64,000 nt of DNA from Liolophura sinensis (lineage: Eukaryota; Mollusca; Polyplacophora; Chitonida; Chitonidae): the NCBI RefSeq assembly GCF_032854445.1, contig NC_088297.1, forward strand, positions 17,063,127 through 17,127,126, given 5' to 3'. The position numbers and the translations under genes are program-made. Positions 44,028-54,246 of this stretch are shown here, piece after piece. The notes under the pieces were generated by a model, which was given only the letters and a program-made list of their open reading frames with translations, was not told the DNA's origin and did no database searches. Position 1 is the first letter of the stretch, and each line of letters starts with the position of its first letter.

Positions 44028-44297
44028 CCATTATTTATTTATTTATTTACTTGATTGGCGTTTTACGCCGTACTCAAGAATATTTATACGACGGCGGCCA
44101 GCATTATGGTGGGAGGAAACCGGGCAGAGACGGGGGAAATCCACGACCATCCACAGGTTGCTGGAAGACCTTCCCACTTACGACCAGAGAGGAAACCAGC
44201 ATGAGCTGGACATGAACTCACAGCGACCGCATTGGTGAGCGGCTTTTGGGTCATTACGCTGTGCTAGCGCGCTAACCAACTGAGCCAGATCAGTCAC
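44028..44297 (-). mobile_element. SINE family S1, full length with tRNA-like head
   Basis: The best S1 copy. On the minus strand the head reads TGGCTCAGTTGGTTAGCGCG (a good A box) and, further on, GTGAGTTCATGTCC (B box). The body follows with TTTCCTCTCTGGTCG, GGAAGGTCTTCCAGCAACC, CCCGGTTTCCTCCCACCATA and ATGCTGGCCGCCGTCGTATA. It ends in TTCTTGAGTACGGCGTAAAA and an (AAAT)n tail at 44028-44050. It sits between modules E and A. Confidence 0.9.
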
Positions 44298-44379
44298 AAC
44301 GTTTGGTCATCGTTGAATAGCAAAGATGGGCCTAGAAAATATTTACTTTATTACGACTGAAAAGCTATGTTATGTAAAA

Positions 44380-45160
44380 CACTTCTCAATGTTCGGCCAT
44401 TGACGCAAGGCAGTCTCTAAAAAAATGCAATATTCAGCTGAATCCAAAAAATACAACTAGCCTACAATTTAAATGACGTACATCTTAATTTAGCAGTTTT
44501 CTAGCTAAGTGATAATTGAAATCCTGAAGGCACATTCAAACTTTTTTATTGTTCACGTCTGTTTTTGTGCTGGATTGCTGCTAGAAGTGACATTTTGTCA
44601 CGACGAGTGTTACAGGCGAATTTTTTCCTTAAATATTCCGTTCTGGTTTACCCGGTGTTGGCAGCATAACACAGATCGATTGATAAGAAAATATAGTTGC
44701 GCATGTGCAAGAAGAATTAATCTATTCCTGGATGCAGGCCTGTGTTATGGAAGGTTGTTCTTTTAATATCAATAGCCGGTTGTAAACGGTAATTTGGAGG
44801 TAGGAAAGACAATGTAATCTGATTTTGATAATGACCCAAAAGCCGCTCACCAATGCAATAGCAATACCCTGGGTGAATAATAAAGACCAATTTTTACTGG
44901 GTCGATTTACAGTTGACAATTTCGCTGTGGCGAAATACATTTGTTGCCACTGTGTCAAACTTCCAGTATCATATCGAATCTTCGCGAGACCAGTATTGTT
45001 ACGGTGGCCATCTTTAATTTTAAACAATGCAATCCGTGGTATCAGTTCTGCGCAGCGTGTGGCCTTGTCGTCCAAAGGCAACACTAACCAATCAGTCATT
45101 CTTGTATACGATAATAAAACATCAATCATTTGAACAAGTCAATAAATCAATAAATAAATA
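44380..45160 (+). repeat. Module A, copy 2
   Basis: AACACTTCTCAATGTTCGGC and CATTGACGCAAGGCAGTCTC, then TAGAAGTGACATTTTGTCAC, GATCGATTGATAAG, AATTAATCTATTCCTGGATG, ACAATGTAATCTGATTTTG, TTGCCACTGTGTCAAACTTC and a diverged SINE-like (AAAT)n tail ending near 45160. The 102- and 135-codon frames on opposite strands at 44722-45133 overlap one another and are not kept in copies 3 or 4. Confidence 0.72.
44829..44856 (+). other. 28-bp filler copied from the nearby SINE
   Basis: TAATGACCCAAAAGCCGCTC plus ACCAATGC is an exact reverse complement of 44229-44256 inside the S1 copy 570 bp away. Here it interrupts module A, where copies 1 and 4 have a TTTGGAAG...ATAGCAATTA-type sequence. Confidence 0.8.
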
Positions 45161-45224
45161 AATTGTACTGCCGGAAGTAACGCACGTTATAGTAGATAAT
45201 TCATACTCTCTTGCACAAGATAGA

Positions 45225-45665
45225 CCCAGAAAGATACCAAACCACATAGGCTGATGGCACAGACGATTTACTACTACCTCTATTGGCTTGCTTCTAGGTG
45301 TGTCAAGGTGTCAAAAAGCATCCATAGGCAACCCAGATTGCCTTCATTAAGTCAGCAGACGCCATGGAAAGGCAAGGAGAGTTTATTCTCAGGCACAGCG
45401 TCGTCAAAAATTGGTTGGAATCAATACGTCGAAACAAACACTGCTATACCAGCCGTAAACCAAGATGGATCGGGTCAATAACCGCAAGGCCAATTCCCAA
45501 AACGACATTTAATACAAACCACCAAAGAATTAAGACAGTATATGAAGGACGAAAATTGGACGGAATCATGCAAAGAGAAGCAATCAACAGTTTTCAATGA
45601 TATTTAAAACACGCAAGGTTTGTTCTAGACGACTGAGCGAAATCAGTATTCAGAATGTTTACTTC
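45225..45665 (+). repeat. Module B, copy 2 (both halves in line)
   Basis: First half: ACCCAGAAAGATACCAAACC, TTGCTTCTAGGTGTGTCAAG, AAAAGCATCC, ATTGCCTTCATTAAG, CGTCGTCAAAAATTGG. Second half from about 45415: CAATACGTCGAAACAAACAC, ATACCAGCCG, CAAGGCCAATTCCCAAAACG, AAAGAATTAAGACAGTATAT, and GAGCGAAATCAGTATTCAG. The 75- and 78-codon frames here differ from those in copy 1, so no shared protein is supported. Confidence 0.68.
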
Positions 45666-45699
45666 CACTATATACACAAATAAATGAACGTGTCCTGGA

Positions 45700-46545
45700 A
45701 GCTGACAGACTTGCACTTTGTCTACCCATGCATTCTGTATTTTATAATGACAGCACAACTAGTGGTTTACCTCCCTTTATTATCGACATCGCCTGCAGGT
45801 TACACGAGCTCATTGGTTTTTTTTTCCTACTTATGTGGTAAATTTATCAACTTCAACCTCAAAAACATATATCTACTAACTTTCGCGTGGTACAATGTCA
45901 TACCACCACAGGCAACTAGTACTTTTTCTATAACGTATCAAAAAATTAACCCAGCCTGATCACCATTTTTTGAGCTGTGGTTGCTTGAAGTAGAGTCATA
46001 GCATTTTGCTACCTTGGTAACCTTCAGTTGCCGAAGTTGGCAAAATATTTTTACTTTCACTTTCAGATAAAATTCTGATATATTCAATCCAGGTACAAAA
46101 TCACAGTGCAGAAGTATATTGTGTATCAACAACGTAAAATGTCTGTGTGCTTCCGTCATAGTTCATACTTCGAGACGTCAGCTATACACTGTGTTTTCTG
46201 TTTTTACCACATTCACCGTTTTTATGACGACCTGTAATCATTCTTGTCACCAGTTGTCACGACACCATGTCATACCAGCGAAGCCAATCGATGGGCATAT
46301 CTTTCAAACTGGGATTCCAACGTCACCATGAACAGAACTATGAGAAAGCCTCGGTGTGAGCTCGAGCACATTGTTCTTCCTAAAATGTCTTAGACATACA
46401 TGTAGATGTTTTTCTAAGTTGCATGATATCAGCAAAACAGAAGCACAGTTTGAAACGACAAAGAGTGTGAATGGAGGCTCGCCTTCTTTGGATCTCCAAT
46501 AACGTTCAACTTGCATAGTACAGGCGGTATAATCAACACAGTCCT
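45700..46545 (+). repeat. Modules C and D, copy 2
   Basis: Module C part: GACTTGCACTTTGTCTACCC, then GGTTTACCTCCCTTTATTAT, CGACATCGCC. Module D part (46100-46545): GTGCTTCCGTCATAGTTCAT, ACTTCGAGACGTCAGC, TATACACTGTG, TTTTTATGACGACCTG, CACCATGTCATACCAGCG, and TTAGACATACATG...TTTCTAAGTTGCATGATATC. The matching copies are at 40263-41085 and 48265-49290. The 45805-46090 section is less well matched. Confidence 0.62.
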
Positions 46546-46549
46546 TTAA

Positions 46550-47300
46550 GCCGAAAGAACGCCGTTGACGCAAGTCGATTGTTAATACAGCAGACATTGT
46601 ACTCCAAAGATATCAGCTTTGTCCTTTATTACCCACAGAGCAACCATATAGATGGCATTACACAAATTCTTGAACAGAACATGAACTGCTTGGCACAATA
46701 AAGTTGACAAGACAAGGTTAACCTTCACAGCGTCTAACTAAACCCTCTATCCAAAAGGTAACTCCATTTTATGTGATCTCTATAAACCACTTCCCACGAA
46801 CTTCGGTTTCTTCATCATTGCTGCGCTCTTCCAAAAAACACATACCGACGCATACTGAGGGGTCGTGGCACTGCTTTCTTTGTAATGAGAAGAATCAGTT
46901 GCAACAGAAAAGATGTCATTTCATTTTAGGGAAGAAGATGCACGTGACTAAGAATAAATAGGAGTTGACTGCGAATATGAATGGTGAGGATTTCGTGCAA
47001 CGCGGAACAAGATCGTAATAAGATGAGACAGGTCGAAGGGTCAAATCCGGCTCTCGCTAGATGGGATGCAGCTTTAATTCATCTTTTCTGATATCTGAGT
47101 AAGACCAGTGGATTATTCTGGGCACTATGCGGTTCCTACTACACTTAGAGGGAAACGTTATCATGTAATAAACGTGACATTAAACACCACTCAACATAAG
47201 ATTCCAATAAAATATGTAGATCAATCCATAAATGTATGACGGCAGCTTGCTTGCATTTTACAAACCCATTTCCTTTCCATTTTTCTGTTCAAGGCGGACA
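46550..47300 (+). repeat. Module E, copy 3
   Basis: GTTGACGCAAGTCGATTGTT, CAAAGATATCAGCTTTGTCC, TTTATTACCCACAGAGCAAC, AAAGTTGACAAGACAAGGTT, AAAGGTAACTCCATTTTATG, CACTTCCCACGAACTTCGGT, GAAGAAGATGCACGTGACTA, CAAATCCGGCTCTCGCTAGA and AACCCATTTCCTTTCCA. The most complete uninterrupted copy, so it serves as the guide for module E. Confidence 0.75.
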
Positions 47301-47336
47301 CTTTTATGGAGAGACAATTTAATCTGATAATGGATT

Positions 47337-47465
47337 TTTGTTATTATTGGTGTTTTACGCCGTACTCAAGAATATTTCACCTATGGGACGGCGGCCAGCA
47401 TTACGGTGGGAGGAAACCCACAACTATCCGCCGGTTGCTGGGAAACCTTTCCACTTACATCTGAT
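47337..47465 (-). mobile_element. SINE family S1, partial
   Basis: TTGGTGTTTTACGCCGTACT, CAAGAATATTTCACC, GACGGCGGCCAGCATTACGG, GTGGGAGGAAACCCACAACT and GGAAACCTTTCCACTTAC. A GGGCAGAGCCCGGGG-type section is deleted. It sits at the same place as the S1 copies at 44028 and 50815, between modules E and A. Confidence 0.8.
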
Positions 47466-47815
47466 ACTGGAAGATGTACAGCAATTCTATGACAATAGCC
47501 GGGTTGAATAATAAAAACCAAGTGCTACTGGGGCGATCTGCAGTCGGCATTGTCGTTGTTATTTAATACATTTGTGGCCACTGTGTTAAGCTTTAGGTGT
47601 GAAATCGAGGCATGAGGGCTTGTGTTGTTTAGGCGGACATCTTAAATCCTAAATAAGGGAAATAGACGAACATTGGAAAATTGCCTGTGTGAGAATAGGG
47701 TAGAATCTACGGCTCGTGTGACCAATTTAAACAAGGGCGACAACAATCAATTAATCATTCTTGAGTAAGGTAAAAAAAAAACATTAATCAAATAAATAAA
47801 TACATACATAAATAA
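47466..47815 (+). repeat. Module A, copy 3 (second half only)
   Basis: GAATAATAAAAACCAAGTGC, TACTGGGGCGATCTGCAGTC, TTTGTGGCCACTGTGTTAAG, GGCGGACATCTTAAATCC, and a tail CATTCTTGAGTAAGGTAAAA ... (AAAT)n. The first half of module A is missing, replaced by the S1 copy. Confidence 0.68.
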
Positions 47816-47819
47816 ACGA

Positions 47820-47960
47820 CAGTCAACAACTTGCGGGTGGTCGTGGGGTTTTTTTTCCCGGATTTCTTCTCCACGTAATACTGCCAGTCATCGTATAAGT
47901 AAAATATTCTTGAGTATGACGAAAACATCAAATAAATGAATAAATTAATAAATAAATGAC
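47820..47960 (+). mobile_element. SINE family S1, partial, plus strand
   Basis: AACAACTTGCGGGTGGTCGT, GGATTTCTTCTCCACGTAAT, ACTGCCAGTCATCGTATAAG, ATATTCTTGAGTATGACG and an (AAAT)n-like tail. It follows the module A tail directly. Confidence 0.72.
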
Positions 47961-47984
47961 GGACATTTCAAAGTCTCTCGTAGA

Positions 47985-48195
47985 AAGAAATGTCCAGAAA
48001 GACGCCGAGGAGCATAGAGTGATCGCTGAGGAAATTTTCCACCGTTGACGGCTTGTTGCTAGGTGTGCTTGGGTGTCAAAAAAACATCGCTAATTAACTC
48101 AGCTTTTCGTTCATTAAGCCAGTAGGCGACCGATGAAGGGAAGGAACGTATATCTTCAGCTACAGGGCCGTCAAAAATAGGTTACTAACACAGAA
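47985..48195 (+). repeat. Module B, copy 3 (first half)
   Basis: AATGTCCAGAAAGACGCCGA, CCACCGTTGACGGCTTGTTG, CTAGGTGTGCTTGGGTGTCA, TTCATTAAGCCAGTAGGCG and GGGCCGTCAAAAATAGG match copies 1 and 2. The second half is deleted here. Confidence 0.65.
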
Positions 48196-48264
48196 TCATA
48201 CCCAGTTTTACGGCCACTAAGTTGGAACAAGAGCACGTGTTCCCGAAGCCACCAGGCCTGCACT

Positions 48265-49290
48265 TGATCGCCTCATGCACTGGGTATTGTATTTCCCATC
48301 ACAAAAACCGGAATAACTGAATTACCTCCCCTTATTACCGATACACGCATTCACTTACATCCGACAATGTTAAACTACTTTTATGGGATCAAAATAAATA
48401 CCCTAGAAGATTCTATGAAAATTTCATGAAGGTTATCAAGTGTAAAACTTTGGGTTTGATTAACAGTTGTAACAACTATACTTGAAACTTGATCCTTATT
48501 ACATAATTATTAGTATAAATGATCTTTCCTTTCCAAGACACACGAGGTGTAGGTTCAAACCCGTACACGGAATTTGTACTTTCCCACACATTCAATGATT
48601 GTGGGACTTGGTGACAATCGACCATCGACCACGCTAGTGTGGCCATTTGTGCAGACTAAAGTTTGTTACCCCTCCAAAAACCTGGTGTACACACCCTAAC
48701 ATGCGCGGAAGATTATCAGTAATTGCCAAAGGTAGGTGGTTTATGCGGGAGTTTCCAATTTCCTCCATCCATGAAACATTGTAGCAGTGGAATGGTCATC
48801 ATCGTGGCATTATACAGCAAATTAATTAAATTTTTGAAAAAATAACTTTCAGTCAATTTTTGCTGTGGGTAAGACGTTAGTCTTTCAGTCGTTCAGATAC
48901 ACAAATGTGGACGTTCAATCCAGGTTGTGGACAGTAAATCCTACAATCCAAAATAGCACTACTTCTACTTCCTTCGTAGTTCAAGCTTCGAAACTCCAGC
49001 TGTACACTATGTATTTTTGTCCTGATTAAATTCGCCATTTTATGCTAACTTCCTTCAACCACGCGTCTTATCTTCAGAGGTCACACGTGACCATGTCATA
49101 CCGGTGGAACGAATCAATGAACATTTTAAAACTGGGACTTTAGCTATCAACAAAGCTATGTAATAAACACGGAGGCTTTTAAAAATATAAAAAGCTCGGA
49201 GTCAGCCAAAGTTTACCTAATTTTCTTAGGCTTAGAAGTTTCTCTAGGTTGCAGGATAACATCAAAACAGAACCACAATCTCCAGCGACG
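48265..49290 (+). repeat. Modules C and D, copy 3
   Basis: Module C: TGAATTACCTCCCCTTATTA and ACTTGAAACTTGATCC. Module D from 48730: GGTAGGTGGTTTATGCGGG, GGTAAGACGTTAGTCTTTCA, GTCGTTCAGATACACAAATG, TAGCACTACTTCTACTTCC, AGCTTCGAAACTCCAGC, ACCATGTCATACCGGTGGAA and TTTCTCTAGGTTGCAGGATA. Closely parallel to copy 1. Confidence 0.7.
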
Positions 49291-49339
49291 AATATATAGA
49301 TAGACTGCTGTTCTAAGAAAGCACTAATAAAACCAGTGG

Positions 49340-50530
49340 TTTAAACCAAAATAAGGTCTCTGACGCAAGCTGATTGATGATATAGCTGACGGTGTGCGTC
49401 AAAGATATCAGCTTTGCCTTTTATTACCCACCCCTGGGCCGTAGAGAACATTAAATAATCTCTCGAACAGGCCATAAAGAACATAGACTGCCTTTTACAA
49501 GAAAGTTAACAAGGACGTGTAAACCTTCGCCGAATCTAACTAAACCGTCTCTCCAGCAGGTAACTCCATTGTATGTTATCTCTATAAACCACTTCCTGTG
49601 AACTACAGTTTCTTCATCACATTTCCTGCGGCCTTTCCAAAAAACACTGATTGAGTCAAAGCGTCTCTCCTTTGCTTGTATTGAGAAAAACTCGTTTGCC
49701 CAGGAAAGATGTTAAATTTCATTTCAGGTCACGGTAACCTTTTACACAGGTGGGGGGGGGGAGAGAGAAAGATGCACGTGACGAAAACTGAATTGGTGTG
49801 AACTGCGAATGAGTAGTTTATACATGCAGTTAGGATTTGTATGAATTCGTGCAGCCCCGACATGATCCTGATCAGCCCGTGGTAGATGACGTCGCAGGAT
49901 CGAATCCAGGCTTTGCTGGGTCCGAATCGGTTAGAAGTCAGGCGCGTTGTTTAAGGGCAAGGGTTAATTTCGTGCAGCTCGAAACCCTGATATCTATAGC
50001 ATAGGATATAACTACTTCAATACGGCATTACACACCAACAAAATAAAGCTAAGCAAATCAAATACATGGAGAGGAAGCATAAGTTTACATGTGTTATATG
50101 AACCAATTTCCTTTCCAGAATGCAATTGCGGTTATGCTTTTTCAAAACACGAGTCTTCGTTGTCACTTAGATTATCCTTAAGAAATACAGCTATTTTTTT
50201 TCCTTTTAATACATTTGAGGTATAGGAAGAGCGATATAATTATGACACGTATAAAGCAGTGTCCATGTGACCAACAGAGAATCTTCTGCTTCTCTAAGAT
50301 TTGCTTATTTTGGGTTCGTCGTAATACATTCAAGGAAATCAATGTTGATATAAATTGAAGAATTCTGTATATTTTTTGTGTTTTCCATTAGAAGTGATAG
50401 GATAATCCTGCGGTGAGAAGTGAAGATGTAAACTTGGAACGGGCTGTCCTGCTTTACGTGTGGTTTACGTTAAGCTATCGGTAACAGTACACAGCACTGA
50501 ATAAAAGTAAGCTTCATCAGATACAGTCGT
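49340..50530 (+). repeat. Module E, copy 4 (longest)
   Basis: AAATAAGGTCTCTGACGCAA, GATATAGCTGACGGTGTGCG, AAAGATATCAGCTTTGCC, TATTACCCACCCC, AGAAAGTTAACAAGG, CTCCAGCAGGTAACTCCATT, ATGCACGTGACGAAAACTGA, AGGATCGAATCCAGGC, CCAATTTCCTTTCCAGAATG and ACATTTGAGGTATAGGAAG, then the 3' section shared with 34637-34815. It shows the uninterrupted site of the copy 1 LINE insertion (near 50240-50340). Confidence 0.75.
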
Positions 50531-50597
50531 GAAAAATTTGTCGAAATGCCTGAACTTTTTTTTTTATTTTGAAACATATTGGAATTGGATTGACTTA

Positions 50598-50660
50598 TTT
50601 TATTTATTTGATTCGAGTACTCAGGAATAATTCACTTATACAACGGCGACCATATTTGAT
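50598..50660 (-). mobile_element. SINE family S1, 3' fragment
   Basis: TATTTTATTTATTTGATTCG, AGTACTCAGGAATAATTCAC and TTATACAACGGCGACC: the S1 end, diverged. Confidence 0.6.
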
Positions 50661-50814
50661 TTAGAAGATCATATTGACGATATTACCACAGTTTCTTTTC
50701 ACTCTTTTCTGTGGCCTTAAATCTCGTATTTACTGTTAGAATAACTCTTTATATCGACTATCGATAGTTTGGTTGGAATTTCATATGATGGGCTTATTTT
50801 AGTTTTTATAGAGG

Positions 50815-50816
50815 GC

Positions 50817-50851
<35 letters not shown>

Positions 50852-51032
50852 TTTCATTGGTGATTTATGATGTACTTAAGAATATTTCACTTATAGTATG
50901 GCGGCCAGGATTATATTGGTAGGAAACCAAGCAGAGAGCAACGAGAAACCCACGACCTTCCGAAGGTTGCTGACAAACCTTCCCACGCACGGCCGGAGAG
51001 GAAGTCAGCATGAGCTGAACTTGAACTCTTAT
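50815..51032 (-). mobile_element. SINE family S1, most of the element
   Basis: A long (TTTA)n tail (50817-50853), then CATTGGTGATTTATGATGTA, CTTAAGAATATTTCACTTAT, ATGGCGGCCAGGATTATATT, GGTAGGAAACCAAGCAGAGA, CCCACGACCTTCCGAAGGTT, CCTTCCCACGCACGGCCGGA and GAGGAAGTCAGCATGAGCTG. The A-box end of the head is missing. It again lies between modules E and A. Confidence 0.85.
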
Positions 51033-51054
51033 TCATTTTATATGAATGAATACG

Positions 51055-51700
51055 TTTGTTATCCAAAACACTTCTTATTGTTGCGCTAATGGTGTAAAGC
51101 AATCTCTCTACAAATATGCGGTATTGAACTGAAGCCAAAATAAAAAAAAAAACACCACTAGCCTAAAAATGAAATGACATACATCTTATTTTCACAGCTT
51201 TCTAACTGGACGATACATGAAATAATGGCACAGTAAAACCTTTTTGGTGTTCACGCCTGTTTTTGTGCGGAATTCCAAAAGTGACATTTTGTCACAAGTT
51301 ATAGGCGCACTTGCTTTAAAATTATTGTATTCCTTTTTTATCTGGGGGTTGCTGGATCGATTGCTGCGAACCTATAGTTGCGCATGCGTCAAAAAGTATA
51401 ATTAATCTATTCCAAGACGCTGTTTTTTTTTTTCTTTACCCACAGCCGATCTCTGTAATCAGCCGTTATTAAACAGTAATTTGGGGCTAAAGGAGACTGT
51501 AATCTGATTTTGGAAGATTCATAGCAATTATACAGCAACACCCGATGAACAATGAATGTCAAGTGCTACTGGAATGAATTACAGTCAGCAGAGCCGTTAC
51601 TTTTAAATAAATTTGTAGCCACTGAGCACAGCTTCCGGTGTCAGATCGAGTTATTGCGAGAATTGTGTTGTTTTGGTGGGCATCCTCCACCTTCCGTTTT
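51055..51700 (+). repeat. Module A, copy 4
   Basis: AAAACACTTCTTATTGTTGC, GCGGTATTGAACTGAAGCC, ACCACTAGCC, CTTTTTGGTGTTCACGCCTG, AAAAGTGACATTTTGTCACA, ATAGTTGCGCATGCGTC, AATTAATCTATTCCAAGACG, GAGACTGTAATCTGATTTTG, AATGTCAAGTGCTACTGG and TTTGTAGCCACTGAGCACAG match module A copies 1-3. Confidence 0.72.
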
Positions 51701-52380
51701 CATATAGACAATAGAACAGGGCCCGGATGTTCAAAACTGTTTTAAGACTAAATACCAGATTTAACTTCAAGCCAAGTCTTTAGTTTTGTACTTATCTCAA
51801 AAATAATTGTGTACAATAGTATATTAATACATGAACTAAATCTGCTGCTTTTATACTCCGATTTTAATCAATTTATTTGGTTGCTGAAATGGGCTAATAT
51901 CTTAAACATAAAATGTGACTTTGTACCAGTATTAGCGAATACACTTTCGACCAAATGGGCACCGGAATCTACGAAAAATCCCTGCCAGTTGCAGAACACA
52001 TGTCTCCGTTAATCGTGCACAACTTGCATAAAGTGAAACACTTCAACAATTCGGCCACATTTTTATTGTTGTAGGGATATATTAACTAAAGCCAACCTCA
52101 GTTCAGACGTATGTGTGATCGTAATTCTGAAGGGGAATAAAATCTATAATCCTTATCATTTATATGTCTTAACGCAATCTTAAATTTACCAAAAAATTTT
52201 AAATTTTATATATTTGAACAAAATTTTGCTTCATGGCAGCATATTAACTATACAACGAAACCGGAGTTAGCTTCGACATAGCCCTGATGAAGGTTTGTTG
52301 TATCTTTACATTTTAAACAATGTTTAAAAAATAAACAAAAATCACTTTCCAAAGACGTGAAAAAGATTGCACTGAGAGAA
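51701..52380. other. No gene recognised
   Basis: AT-rich; a 67-codon frame at 51809-52012 is unsupported. Confidence 0.4.
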
Positions 52381-52393
52381 AAGAAGGGTCAAT

Positions 52394-52552
52394 TGACTCA
52401 AAAATCGGAATAATTCAATTGAGCTAATTCGACTCGGAAATCTGAGTCACATGACCTTGTTAGCTGAGTCACGGACGACTCCAAATGAGTCCAAATATAA
52501 CCAGATGAGTCTCCTGACTCAGCTGATCAGTGATATGACTTAGCTTTCGCAT
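52394..52552. promoter_or_regulatory. Cluster of AP-1-like TGAGTCA/TGACTCA sites (possible enhancer)
   Basis: Four exact AP-1 (TRE) heptamers lie within about 130 bp: TGACTCA at 52394-52400, TGAGTCA at 52443-52449 and 52465-52471, and TGACTCA at 52515-52521. One-mismatch variants (TGAGTCC, TGAGTCT, TGACTTA) lie between and after them. bZIP proteins of the Jun/Fos kind bind this heptamer. The cluster may be a regulatory element or simply the wreck of a short GACTCA-rich repeat; no adjacent gene is recognised. Confidence 0.35.
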
Positions 52553-53328
52553 TAGCTACATTGAATTACTCAGTATATTCATCTTGCAGGCAAGCCATCA
52601 TGAAACAATTCAAACAAAAGACTTGCTTTGTCACGCTTCACTGGTTATCATAAACTTCATCAAAAACCATCTGATAGTACTTATTTACTTATACCAGCTT
52701 TTCTAATAAAACCATTTGTCGAATTTCGCCGTATTGCGTCTCATATGGCGAGCTTTGACGTCATAAGCCTAGCTCAACATCTGTCTATCGCAGAAAACCA
52801 ATATAGTTTTCAGAAATATTAAAGAGAATTTCCAATGATTTTGGTTTGTGGTAAAGCCTAGAAACATGCCACACGCCTGGACAAGGCACAAATTAAGACG
52901 ATACTCGTTCTACGGTGGGACAAAATGTAACAAACGTATCAAATCTTGTGTGATCCCGCAGATGTTGTCTCACCTCGAGAAGACTTGAACGAAGATATTG
53001 ACGTCACCGGGTTGTTATTCGTTGACCACATGCGTTATTAGACGTTCTTACAAGCAAATCCTTTGATGGAAATTCCTGAGGAGATAAAGCATGGGGTTAA
53101 ATAAAACTGTATCACACCAGTTACATCTGCCCTGGCTCATCACAGGGGCAATCTAAACGCGCCTTTTCTTTGTATTTCAAGATTTAACGGATATAGTGTT
53201 TGATGGCACGCATGGCACGCTGCTCTGATATTTCCCATAATGCAATCATTGGGTATTGGTATATATGTAAATAAAATGCATATTGACAATCGTATTTTTT
53301 ATAAACTGATCAGTCACTTCGGGGGAGT
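52553..53328. other. No gene recognised
   Basis: A 64-codon frame at 52628-52822 has no support. GATATTGACGTCACCGG at 52995 contains a CRE-like TGACGTCA, single and without context. Confidence 0.35.
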
Positions 53329-53650
53329 GTGATGTGGGTCGGTACAAAGATGCGCAAACCCAACTGTGTATACAAAGCACACTTGCGGCGGGTTCAATCC
53401 CTTGAACAGGGAATTTGTAGATTTATCCTCTCTCGTTGTTCGTTGAGCCTTGGTGACAATAGCCGCCAACGGCGTTCGTTGGTCCGTTTCCGCCATCTTT
53501 CCGCTCCTTTTAGGTCTTTTGAGGAACTAGACTTGCACTTTATCAGCTCAAACTGCGTCTCTCTCGTCAGCACAATGCAATAATTAAATTACCTACCTTT
53601 ATCATCGACTTCGTTTGATCAGTATTAACGAAAGGAAATTCCATGGTGAT
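53329..53650 (+). repeat. Fragment of modules C and D, displaced copy
   Basis: GCGGGTTCAATCCCTTGAAC, AGGGAATTTGTA and CTTGGTGACAATAGCCG resemble 48545-48640. GACTTGCACTTTATCAGC and AATAATTAAATTACCTACC resemble module C at 45707 and 40300. The sub-order differs from the main array. Two opposite frames (53314-53583) are chance. Confidence 0.5.
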
Positions 53651-54084
53651 TCCCTATAGTGGCCATCGTGTGTAGATCTTAGAATTAGATCAAAAATTTA
53701 AAAAGCTGTATTTGACCATTTTTCGGCATTCACGTTGATAAAATACTCGTTCTGCTTTAGTTCCAGCAAAAGTAGTGAGCGAGCAGCCGGGAACAGAAGT
53801 TAAAGGTGTTAGCCTCTTATTCGCTAGGTCTCTAAAGGTGCAGTTTCAAAACCGGTGTTAGAAAGAGAATTCCCCTGATATCGCTGATAAAGGGGACTAA
53901 GTGGCAATAAACTTGTCAGTGACACGCGATTGGCCATTTACCCAGCCTGACGTTTGCCAGCCTAACAATATCGTGTTCACATGTATATCCCTGCTGTTTT
54001 CCACAGAGATATAATTAGATCGTATGTTTGTAGTTTTTATGTACTGATACTAGTCAAACGGAAACAGTTTACTGTGACATGATA
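53651..54084. other. No gene recognised
   Basis: No supported frame or repeat. Confidence 0.4.
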
Positions 54085-54215
54085 TAAAAAGACTATAGCA
54101 TAAAAAGCGAAATCAAAACACAGGCGACAGTGTGGTATTTGGCAAATGGTCGCATGTAATCCGTTTATACAATTGCTTTAATAATAATAAATAGTAACAA
54201 AGTTGCACGTTTAAG
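54085..54215. repeat. Dispersed repeat S4, copy 3 (weak)
   Basis: ACTATAGCATAAAAAGCGAA, GGCGACAGTGTGGTATTTGG, CAAATGGTCGCATGTAATCC and AATAGTAACAAAGTTGCACG align with 39175-39340. More diverged than copies 1 and 2. Confidence 0.5.
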
Positions 54216-54246
54216 CGAAAAAATGTTATACGCGCTCACCCACAGT

